Positions 7,698 through 15,280 of a DNA stretch of 15,280 nucleotides are shown here, in pieces; the stretch's first letter is position 1; each line of letters starts with the position of its first letter. The notes beneath the pieces were generated by a model that made no database searches, was not told the DNA's origin, and was given only the letters and a program-made list of their open reading frames with translations. The stretch comes from an uncultured beta proteobacterium (lineage in GTDB: Bacteria > Pseudomonadota > Gammaproteobacteria > Burkholderiales > Rhodocyclaceae): contig CAIXAY010000556.1 of NCBI GenBank assembly GCA_903917505.1, positions 1-15,280 on the forward strand. Reading direction: 5' to 3'. The translations under genes were made by a program, and so were the position numbers.

Positions 7698-9062
7698 TTA
7701 AATCATCACAAATGCGAGCACGAGCAGCAGCGCGAGACAGCTCAGCACGTAAGGCGCGTTGCCTTTGGAGACGTCGATGAGCGAGATGCGGAAGCCTGCC
7801 GAAAGCGCCTGTACGGTGATATTGACCAGCGAAACCTGGCTGCCGAAACCGACGCCGATGGTGACGAAACCGAGCGCCAGCGGGCTGAAATGCAGGGCCA
7901 CGGCGATCGGGAGAATCAAGGTCAGGACCGAACCGACGTAGGCACCGGCCGGGAAGCCGATGAAGAAGCCGGCGATCACCGCGACCGGCACGACCAGCAT
8001 CAGCGGCACCATCTTGACGACGCCGGCGATGGTTCCGAAAGCGCCGGTCTTTTCGATGATGCCGATGAACACCAGGAACAGGCCGACCTGGAACAGGCGG
8101 GTCAGGATGTACGACGAACCATCGACCATCGCATCGACCGACTGGCTCAGGCTGAAGGCGCTACAGGCATAGACGAGGGCAACGGTGATGGTCGCATAGA
8201 CCACCGGGCCGAGCACCGGGCCGCCGAACATCTTGTTGACGAAGGGGCCGGCGATGACGGCGAAGAGCAGGAAGATCGCGGGAATCGTGCGCTTCCACAG
8301 TTCGGCGTTGGACATCGCCTTGAATTCCTCGGATTCCTCGCCCTTGAACAGTGACTTGGCGCGCAGCGTGCCGACGAAAGCGATGACGATGGCGATGCCG
8401 CAGAAGAGCAGCCAGTACGGGCGCATCGTGGTGACGTAATCACCGATCGGCGTCCCCGACAGTTGCGACACGACCGCCGACTCAAGCGAAGCGGGCGAGG
8501 TCGTGAACGACGCGGCTGCGGCGATCGACATGCCGGCGATGACGGCCGGGATGGCGCCGACCGCGGCGAAAGCCAGCGGCGCGATGACCATCGCGCTGCC
8601 GCCGCCGATGCCCGACATATAGGTCGCCGCGGCCTGCAGGATGACGATGAAGGCGCCGACGTACTCGACGCGGCCGCCGATGTTGCGCCGGACCAGCGTC
8701 AGTGCGGAAGTGTAGCCGCCGGCCTTGAACACCGCCATGGCGATCGCCGAGTTGATGATCGGCACGGTGATCGAAAGCATTTTCGGCACGGCTTCGAGCA
8801 GCCCTTTGTTGGCGTCGACGAGGCCGATGCTGCCGAGGATCATCGCCATCAGGCCGCCGGCGAGGGCGGCGACGAGCATATTCACCTGCAGGAAAAGCAG
8901 GCCGAGAATCAGAATGATCGGAATGACGCCGATCACCTGCGCCGTCACCGTGCCGGGCACGGAACGCGCGAAGAACGCCAATGCGGCGCAAACAACCAGT
9001 ACCGCCAGGATGCCGAGATTGCGCCGGTCAGCGACCGGCGCGGGTGCAGTTGTCGTACTCAT
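7698..9062 (-). CDS. Multi-pass permease, ion-transporter-superfamily-like
   Basis: A 454-residue, strongly hydrophobic protein with about 11-12 membrane helices by eye and a short charged cytoplasmic loop (FKGEESEEFKAMSNAELWKR) in the middle, dividing it into two similar halves. Small-residue-rich stretches such as SGIGGGSAMVIAPLAF and AAAASFTTSPASLES recall the broken-helix substrate sites of the DcuC / CitM / DctM-like ion transporter superfamily, but I cannot name the family with certainty. The ATG at 9062 has AAGGAGT about six bases upstream, and the stop is 23 bases before the amidohydrolase start. Its place between allG and the amidohydrolase makes it the likely uptake system for the locus substrate, probably an organic anion or ureide. 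It does not look like the nucleobase:cation symporters (AllP-type) used for allantoin. Confidence 0.8.
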   Translation of the reverse strand: MSTTTAPAPVADRRNLGILAVLVVCAALAFFARSVPGTVTAQVIGVIPIILILGLLFLQVNMLVAALAGGLMAMILGSIGLVDANKGLLEAVPKMLSITVPIINSAIAMAVFKAGGYTSALTLVRRNIGGRVEYVGAFIVILQAAATYMSGIGGGSAMVIAPLAFAAVGAIPAVIAGMSIAAAASFTTSPASLESAVVSQLSGTPIGDYVTTMRPYWLLFCGIAIVIAFVGTLRAKSLFKGEESEEFKAMSNAELWKRTIPAIFLLFAVIAGPFVNKMFGGPVLGPVVYATITVALVYACSAFSLSQSVDAMVDGSSYILTRLFQVGLFLVFIGIIEKTGAFGTIAGVVKMVPLMLVVPVAVIAGFFIGFPAGAYVGSVLTLILPIAVALHFSPLALGFVTIGVGFGSQVSLVNITVQALSAGFRISLIDVSKGNAPYVLSCLALLLVLAFVMI

Positions 9063-9197
9063 GCGACCACTCCTTGATGTTATGGAAACAGGTGAATGGA
9101 ACTGAAGCTGGGGTAAGGGAATTCGATGGCGCTGAATGCGACCGTCTGTGCGGCCTGTGCATTGCCGTTCGCCAGGCTTGGTGCGTGAAAGTCGAAC

Positions 9198-9226
9198 ATT
9201 ATACCGACCGTCGTTTCGCGCTTCAC
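9198..9226 (-). promoter_or_regulatory. Candidate internal promoter upstream of the permease gene
   Basis: The 160-base gap between allG and the permease gene is the largest inside the minus-strand run. It contains a perfect TATAAT on the minus strand (9203-9198). The best -35 at 17-base spacing is GTGAAG (9226-9221), a poor match that overlaps the allG stop. This may allow separate expression of the permease-amidohydrolase-allH-regulator block. The rest of the gap shows no convincing terminator. Confidence 0.35.
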
Positions 9227-10485
9227 GCCGCGATGCCCTGCTGCTCGGCCAGCGCCACGAGCGCTTTCTCGAAACAGCCGAGCGGCGCCCGCACCGTGCC
9301 GGCGCCGACCTGGCCGATGCCGGCCTTGCGGTGGGCGATGCCGGTGTTGATCAGCGGCGTGATGCCGGTCTCGACGACCCGGCGCACGTCGAGGCCGAGA
9401 CAGGCCGCCTGGAAATCCCAGGTCGGAATTTGCAAGAGCGGGTTGGTGTCGATGAAGATCTCGCGCATCTCCTCGCTGATCTCGAGCGCGTCGGCAAAAC
9501 CGCCGGCGCCGACAAAGCGCGTGACGCCGGGCGCGGCGATCATCGCCGCCGCGCCGATGCCGAGCGTCTCGGTGATGGCGCTGTCGCCGATGTCCGGATT
9601 GGCGTCGTCCTGCGAGTAGCCGGTGAAGAACAGGCCGACCGGCGTATTGACCGGGGCGGTGAACCAGCGCTTGCCGAGGCCGCTGACGCGAATGCCGAAA
9701 TCGCGGCCGTTGCGCGTCATCGCCGTGACGATGCTGCCGGCTTCGATGGTTGCGCCGGCGTCAATCGCGCACTTGCAATAGGCCATCGCGATGTTGAGGA
9801 AGAACTGTTCGGTGCGCGCCAGGAAGTCGAGGACCTCGCGCCGCTGATTGACGCCTTTGCCGCTGCCGGCGATCTCGGCGGCCAAGGCGCGCAGCAGCAG
9901 CGCGGAGGCGGCGATGTTGCGCTGATGGAATTCGTCGCCCATGGTGATGGCCTGCGCCATCAGGGTCGACAGGTCGACGCCGCCCGCTTTGCGCTGCAGC
10001 GCTTCAGAGAGGACCGGGCCGAGCACGTCGCGCATCCACGCGAGGCGCGTCTGCACCTCGCCCTCGAAAGCGCCGAAGCGCATCACCTTGCCGATGCCCT
10101 CGTTGAGATTGCAGTAAGCGAAGTTGCCCTGCGCGCTGTTCTTCACCACCAGCACCGGCATGTGCGCCGAGGTGATGCCGCCCATCGGGCCGACGGCCGA
10201 ATGGTCATGGCAGGGGAGAAAGCGAATCTGGCCGGCGGCGGCGAGCGCCTCGGCTTCCGCCGCATTCTTCGCCCATCCTTCGAACAGGCTGGCGCCGAGC
10301 ACGGCGCCCTGCATCGGCCCGGTCATGTCGGGCCAGGCGATCGGCGGGCCGGCGTGCAGCAGCGTGCGCCCTTCGCGCAGCGCCGCGATGCAATCCTGCG
10401 CCGGCTTGACATCGACAAGGTGCGGGCGCGCCTGCTTGATTTGCGCGACGACCGCAGCGTTGGCTTCGTTCAGTGTCTGATACAA
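9223..10485 (-). CDS. allG: DUF1116 protein, AllG/YlbE-like subunit of the transcarbamylase set
   Basis: A 420-residue DUF1116 protein, the same length as E. coli AllG (YlbE). Recognisable stretches are WPDMTGPMQGAVLGA (residues 51-65), PCHDHSAVGPMGGITS (91-106) and GNFAYCNLNEGIGK. E. coli AllG with AllF and AllH makes oxamate transcarbamylase; YahG is a paralogue. The start is a TTG at 10485 with GGAG nine bases upstream and no ATG in a suitable place. The distance from the allF stop is 24 bases, so the two genes are in one operon. The DUF1116 catalytic residues are not established to my knowledge. Function is assigned by family and by its allF, allH and carbamate kinase neighbours. Confidence 0.9.
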   Translation of the reverse strand: MYQTLNEANAAVVAQIKQARPHLVDVKPAQDCIAALREGRTLLHAGPPIAWPDMTGPMQGAVLGASLFEGWAKNAAEAEALAAAGQIRFLPCHDHSAVGPMGGITSAHMPVLVVKNSAQGNFAYCNLNEGIGKVMRFGAFEGEVQTRLAWMRDVLGPVLSEALQRKAGGVDLSTLMAQAITMGDEFHQRNIAASALLLRALAAEIAGSGKGVNQRREVLDFLARTEQFFLNIAMAYCKCAIDAGATIEAGSIVTAMTRNGRDFGIRVSGLGKRWFTAPVNTPVGLFFTGYSQDDANPDIGDSAITETLGIGAAAMIAAPGVTRFVGAGGFADALEISEEMREIFIDTNPLLQIPTWDFQAACLGLDVRRVVETGITPLINTGIAHRKAGIGQVGAGTVRAPLGCFEKALVALAEQQGIAA

Positions 10486-10509
10486 GATGAAAATCTCCGT
10501 AAGTGCAAA

Positions 10510-12174
10510 TCAATTGAGCTGCGCGAGCAGGGCTTGCATGCGCTCGTTGCCGCCGGCCGCCGGTTCCCACTGCTGATGAACGACGCTGACCGCGTTGGCC
10601 AGAAGGTCGTCGGCGAAACCGCGCAGGCCGATGTTGATGACCGCCGGCATGGCGGCGAGCAGGGCGGGCATTGCACCGGCAAAGCCGGCCGGCGCGGCGA
10701 TCGCGCGGCCGGCCAGGAGCATTGCGGAACGCACGCTTTCGGCGATGACGATGCCGGCCTCTTCGAGCTTGGCGGCCTGGCCGGCACGGTCCTGCGGATC
10801 GTCGGCGGTGCCGGTCAGCGTGGCGATGACCACGAGGGGCGCGTGCTCGCCGCGCGCGGCGCGCAACTCGGCAACGGCCCGGGCGACTTCGCCGGCCGGG
10901 TCGGCATGGCCGCCGTAGCCGAGCACGACGTCGAGCAGCAGCACGCCGACCGAGGGTTCGCCGGCCAGGCGCGCGATCATTTCATTGCGCGCCGCCGGGT
11001 CGATCATCGGGTGCGGGCGGCCGCGCGTATAGGTATCGTCGCCGAGGTCGATGATGCGGTGGCCGCCTTCGTGCAACATGAAGCCGTCCACATGCGCGGC
11101 GTCGGCCTTGACGCCGAGATGCTCGGCGAGCAGGAAGGCCGCTTCGGCGGCCAGCGTGCCGCCGCAGTAGAGGCCGCAGATGTTGGTGTTGGCGACGCCC
11201 GGCAGGGTGGACAGATGCGCGTCGATGCAAGCCAGCTCGACGGCCAGCGCCGCGGTCTCGTCGAGCGTCTGGGTGAAATGCACATTGCCGAGATTGCGTT
11301 GCACGACACGCTCGCCGAGGAAGAGCGCGACGACCGGCTTGCCGATGGCATGCAGGGCCTTGAGGATGCGTTCCTTGACCAGCGCCGAGGGCGGCTTGGA
11401 AACGAAGGTGATGACACGGCTCGCCGCATCGCGGGCGACCATCTCGAGCGCGCCGAGCGCGCTGATGCCGCCGATCGTTTCGGACAGGTCGCGGCCGCCG
11501 AGGCCGATGGCGTGCGTGATGCCGCCGCCGAAGCGGGCAATTTGCGAGGTGATTTCCTGGATGCCGGTGCCCGACGCGCCGACGACGGCGATAGCTCCGC
11601 CCGGAATGCGATTGGCGAAAGCCAACGGCGCCTTGTTGATGATCGCCGTTCCGCAATCGGGGCCCATCACCAGCAAGCCCTTGTCGCGCGCCAGGGTCTT
11701 CAGCGCGAGTTCGTTTTCGAGGCTCACATTGTCGGAGAAGATCATCACATGGCAGCCGTCGGCGAGCGCCTGGCGCGCCGGTTCATGCGCGTACGGCCCC
11801 GGCACCGAGATCAGCGCGATGTTCGCGTCGGGCAGCAACTCGCGCGCCCGGCGCCAGCTGCGCGCCTGCGGATAGCCGGCCTGGCGCTGGCCGCGCGCGA
11901 GCTCGGCGAGGCGGGCCTTGACCTTTTCGGCCATCGCGCCACCCACTGCCGGGTCCGCATCATCGCTGTCGACGACGATGCACAGATCGTTGGGCGAAGC
12001 GTCCGCCAGCGCCGCGTGCCACAGGCCGGTCTCGCGGAAGACATCCTTGTTGGCCGGCGTTCCCATCATCACCGAAACGCGATTGACCCGGGGCAAGGCC
12101 GAGAGGTCGCGCGAGACGACCATCAGCGTCACGGAATCCTGGAAACTTCCGTTGATCAGCACTGCGTGCAGCAT
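10510..12174 (-). CDS. allF: FdrA-family protein, AllF-like subunit of the transcarbamylase set
   Basis: A 554-residue FdrA-family protein, equal in length to E. coli AllF (FdrA, about 555). It resembles succinyl-CoA synthetase alpha/beta-like folds: GPDCGTAII at residues 171-179, VGASGTGIQE at 198-207 and GGRDLSETIGG from 226, followed by a flavodoxin-like C-terminal half. Despite old names (acyl-CoA synthetase, FtsH suppressor), the E. coli protein was more recently assigned to oxamate transcarbamylase with AllG and AllH. The ATG at 12174 has AGGAGAG a few bases upstream. It is the first gene of the minus-strand run and has the best promoter candidate of the window about 120 bases upstream, next to a dyad symmetry. 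A long ORF antisense to it is only a GC-rich mirror frame. Confidence 0.9.
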   Translation of the reverse strand: MLHAVLINGSFQDSVTLMVVSRDLSALPRVNRVSVMMGTPANKDVFRETGLWHAALADASPNDLCIVVDSDDADPAVGGAMAEKVKARLAELARGQRQAGYPQARSWRRARELLPDANIALISVPGPYAHEPARQALADGCHVMIFSDNVSLENELALKTLARDKGLLVMGPDCGTAIINKAPLAFANRIPGGAIAVVGASGTGIQEITSQIARFGGGITHAIGLGGRDLSETIGGISALGALEMVARDAASRVITFVSKPPSALVKERILKALHAIGKPVVALFLGERVVQRNLGNVHFTQTLDETAALAVELACIDAHLSTLPGVANTNICGLYCGGTLAAEAAFLLAEHLGVKADAAHVDGFMLHEGGHRIIDLGDDTYTRGRPHPMIDPAARNEMIARLAGEPSVGVLLLDVVLGYGGHADPAGEVARAVAELRAARGEHAPLVVIATLTGTADDPQDRAGQAAKLEEAGIVIAESVRSAMLLAGRAIAAPAGFAGAMPALLAAMPAVINIGLRGFADDLLANAVSVVHQQWEPAAGGNERMQALLAQLN

Positions 12175-12188
12175 TGCAACTCTCCTGT

Positions 12189-12271
12189 TGATTCAGTCCC
12201 GACGTGCGGCGGGCGCCCTGGTTTCTTCTCGTTTGCGCCAGCGGGATTTGCGCCCCGGTGATTCAGCCCCG
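12189..12271. repeat. Pair of direct repeats in the allF leader
   Basis: TGATTCAGTCCCG (12189-12201) and TGATTCAGCCCCG (12259-12271) differ at one of 13 positions and start 70 bases apart. Both lie in the untranslated leader of allF, one directly upstream of its ribosome site. They could be two copies of a regulator site or an RNA-level signal, or a chance duplication. Confidence 0.4.
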
Positions 12272-12298
12272 GGCTGGCCGACGCTCGGGGTGCCTGCC

Positions 12299-12327
12299 AT
12301 GTTCGTGAGATGACCGGCCACTGTCAA
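12299..12327 (-). promoter_or_regulatory. Candidate sigma-70 promoter of the allF operon
   Basis: On the minus strand there is a perfect TTGACA (12327-12322), a 17-base spacer, and GAACAT (12304-12299) as -10. The -35 is ideal and the -10 weak (3 of 6), as expected for an activator-dependent promoter. Predicted transcription start is near 12292, giving a leader of about 118 bases before allF. Confidence 0.5.
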
Positions 12328-12347
12328 GGCGATGCAGGCCGCCGCAG

Positions 12348-12363
12348 CGCTTCATCTGAAACG
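12348..12363. promoter_or_regulatory. Candidate LysR-type regulator site upstream of allF
   Basis: CGCTTCATCTGAAACG is a dyad of two 7-base arms with one mismatch around a two-base centre. Its centre is about 64 bases upstream of the predicted allF transcription start, the usual place of the LysR-type recognition site. It does not show the strict T-N11-A form. An adjacent run of eight T residues (12364-12371) may favour bending. Confidence 0.4.
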
Positions 12364-12439
12364 TTTTTTTTCCTTGCCGTTACTGGCGCTGACGGGGCAT
12401 GCGGAGGCAATGAAACTCCCGATTGTGCAATACATTCGA

Positions 12440-12468
12440 TCAAACGCCCGGCCCGGCATGCGCATAAT
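12440..12468 (+). promoter_or_regulatory. Weak candidate promoter of the carbamate kinase gene
   Basis: CATAAT (12463-12468) matches the -10 consensus at five of six positions, but the hexamer 17 bases upstream, TCAAAC, is poor. A small dyad ATTGTGCAAT (12422-12431) lies just upstream and could be an operator. The predicted start leaves about 30 bases before the ATG at 12505. The rest of the 330-base divergent region 12175-12504 holds the allF leader repeats, the allF promoter and the dyad at 12348, listed separately. Confidence 0.3.
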
Positions 12469-12504
12469 CGTGCCGGTCATCACTGTTCAAGGAGAGCTTC
12501 AGCA

Positions 12505-13524
12505 ATGGGAAACGCCTACGAGATTCCGCGCCGACTTATCGTCGCCATCGGCGGCAACGCCATCGACGCGGCCCAGGGCGATGACACGCCGAAAGGGCAA
12601 AAGGCGATTGCCGAGCTGACCGCGCGCACGGTGCTGCCGCTGCTGCAACTCGACAACCAACTGGTGATCGTGCACGGCAACGGCCCGCAGGTCGGCAAAC
12701 TCCTCCTGGCCAACGCCATCGCCCGCGAACGCGTCACGCCGCAGTCGCTCGACATTCTCGTCGCGCAGACGCAGGGCGCGACCGCCTATCTGCTGGCCCA
12801 GGCCTTCGAGAACGTGCTGCGCGAAGCCGGCAACCCGCGCCACGTCGTCGGCCTGGTGACGCAGGTCGAAGTCGACCCCGATGATCCGGCGTTCAACAAC
12901 CCGACCAAGCCGGTCGGGCCCTTCTTCACCGAAGCCGAGGGCAAGGCGCTGGCCGAAGAACTCGGCGTGACGGTCAAGGAAGACTCCGGTCGCGGCTGGC
13001 GCTATACGGTCGCGTCCCCGAAGCCACGGCACATCTGCGACATCTCGCTGGTCGAGGCGCTGATGTGCCTGCGCACGGTGGTGATCGCCGGCGGCGGCGG
13101 CGGCATCCCGGTGGTGCGCGACGCCATGGGGCGCCGGCACGGCGTCGAGGCGGTGATCGACAAGGACATCACGACCGCGGTCATGGCCAACGTGCTCGGC
13201 ATCCGCGACATGATGATCCTGACGGCTGTGCCGCGCGTCGCGATCAACTTCGGCAAGCCCGAGCAGCGCGAGCTCGAACGGGTGTCGGCGTCGACCATGC
13301 GCAAGTATCTGGCCGAGGGCCATTTCCCGGCCGGCAGCATGGGCCCCAAGGTCGAGGCGGCGCTGCTCTTTCTCGACGCGGGCGGCAAACGGGCGATCAT
13401 CACCAGCCTGGAAACCGCGGTGCCGGCGCTGCATGGCGAGACCGGAACGCATATCGTGAACGATGCCGATTTCGACCTCGCGCCCCTCGTCGAAAATGGC
13501 GAAAAAATGCTGGGCCGGCGCTAG
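12505..13524 (+). CDS. arcC: Carbamate kinase
   Basis: A 339-residue amino-acid-kinase-fold protein with full carbamate kinase hallmarks: IVAIGGNAI (residues 12-20), VIVHGNGPQVG (54-64), AQTQGATAYL, NNPTKPVGPFF (131-141), GRGWRYTVASPKP, IAGGGGGIPVV (194-204), VIDKDITTAV and GSMGPKVEAAL. It catalyses carbamoyl phosphate plus ADP to ATP plus carbamate, which decays to ammonia and CO2. It is somewhat longer than the usual 300-315 residues because of about 20 extra C-terminal residues (ending near ENGEKMLGRR). The ATG has AAGGAGAG about eight bases upstream; the upstream in-frame extension lacks a ribosome site. Next to allFGH it is the counterpart of E. coli YbcF/AllK or YahI, collecting energy from the carbamoyl phosphate released. 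No arginine deiminase genes are nearby, which favours the ureide role over the arginine pathway. Confidence 0.93.
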   Translation: MGNAYEIPRRLIVAIGGNAIDAAQGDDTPKGQKAIAELTARTVLPLLQLDNQLVIVHGNGPQVGKLLLANAIARERVTPQSLDILVAQTQGATAYLLAQAFENVLREAGNPRHVVGLVTQVEVDPDDPAFNNPTKPVGPFFTEAEGKALAEELGVTVKEDSGRGWRYTVASPKPRHICDISLVEALMCLRTVVIAGGGGGIPVVRDAMGRRHGVEAVIDKDITTAVMANVLGIRDMMILTAVPRVAINFGKPEQRELERVSASTMRKYLAEGHFPAGSMGPKVEAALLFLDAGGKRAIITSLETAVPALHGETGTHIVNDADFDLAPLVENGEKMLGRR

Positions 13525-13610
13525 CGCCTGAAGATTGCGCTGAAGAAATTCGCAAGGCAAGCAAGCGCGTCAAAGGACGATCCGCTGTCAAGCCGAATGA
13601 CTTCTTGTCG

Positions 13611-13627
13611 CGCGATTCTGAATCGCG
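13611..13627 (+). terminator. Hairpin downstream of carbamate kinase, possible terminator
   Basis: CGCGATT and AATCGCG pair perfectly around the loop CTG, 87 bases after the carbamate kinase stop. No T-run follows (GAGGCC comes next), so it is not a classical intrinsic terminator. It could slow 3' exonucleases or be a regulator site. Confidence 0.3.
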
Positions 13628-13661
13628 GAGGCCTTCGTCCGCAGGCTCGTGCCAAGGCTCA

Positions 13662-13690
13662 TTGACAAGCGGAGCAAACATAAGGACGAT
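13662..13690 (+). promoter_or_regulatory. Candidate promoter of the sensor kinase gene
   Basis: A perfect TTGACA (13662-13667) is followed after 17 bases by GACGAT (13685-13690), a 3-of-6 match to the -10 consensus. The leader to the ATG at 13839 would be about 140 bases and would contain the hairpin at 13811-13832. Confidence 0.4.
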
Positions 13691-13703
13691 GGCTGACGGG
13701 TAA

Positions 13704-15280
<1,577 letters not shown>

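Noticed and set aside
6553..7701. 382-codon plus-strand frame opposite the amidohydrolase
   Set aside because: Shadow frame of a clear amidohydrolase, without a ribosome site or homology.
9136..12261. 1041-codon open frame on the plus strand, antisense to allG and allF
   Set aside because: It mirrors two well-supported genes in GC-rich DNA, is dominated by R, A, H, D and G residues, resembles no family I know, and has no ribosome site. It is a codon-bias artefact.
12505..13524. Carbamate kinase as part of an arginine deiminase pathway
   Set aside because: No arcA, arcB or arginine/ornithine antiporter gene is present, while allFGH-type genes are directly adjacent.
12499..13560. 353-codon minus-strand frame opposite carbamate kinase
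   Set aside because: The plus-strand frame has all carbamate kinase motifs; the opposite frame has only compositional bias.

Overview
The window is about 15.3 kb of GC-rich bacterial DNA with tightly packed genes and good Shine-Dalgarno sites. The base composition, and a sensor kinase N-terminus (three helices, then a Cache-like domain) of a kind I associate with Rhodocyclales-type Betaproteobacteria, suggest a betaproteobacterium. That is an inference from style, not from a marker gene. I see no tRNA, rRNA, CRISPR array or origin.

Left part, plus strand (1-4051): the 3' end of a DUF1445 gene overlaps a DUF4392 gene by 7 bases. These are the two halves of D-glutamate cyclase, which are fused in the animal enzyme DGLUCY. 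Next comes a PLP enzyme of the D-threonine aldolase / 3-hydroxy-D-aspartate aldolase family. After a decayed IS5-type transposase fragment (minus strand) there is an Ldh-family NAD(P)-dependent dehydrogenase, the superfamily of ureidoglycolate dehydrogenase AllD. DNA from about 2570 to 4500 looks less GC-rich than the rest. A small unrecognised ORF (4289-4519) ends this part.

Central part, minus strand (12174 down to 4551): six genes read in one direction: allF (FdrA family), allG (DUF1116), a multi-pass permease, a cytosine-deaminase-type amidohydrolase, allH (DUF2877), and a LysR-type regulator that closely resembles E. coli AllS. Divergent from allF, a carbamate kinase gene runs on the plus strand (12505-13524). 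In E. coli, AllFGH is oxamate transcarbamylase, turning oxalurate plus phosphate into oxamate plus carbamoyl phosphate. Carbamate kinase then makes ATP from carbamoyl phosphate. The set also recalls the uncharacterised E. coli yahE-F-G-I-J cluster.

The likely logic is import of a ureide or cyclic amide by the permease, hydrolysis by the amidohydrolase, phosphorolytic release of carbamoyl phosphate by AllFGH, and ATP formation by carbamate kinase, all under an AllS-like regulator. No allantoinase (AllB) or allantoate amidohydrolase (AllC) lies in the window, and the amidohydrolase lacks two canonical catalytic or metal residues, so the real substrate is open. This is the best candidate for an undescribed system here.

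Right end: an intergenic region with a promoter candidate and an RBS-containing hairpin precedes a membrane-bound histidine kinase cut by the window edge just after its H-box.
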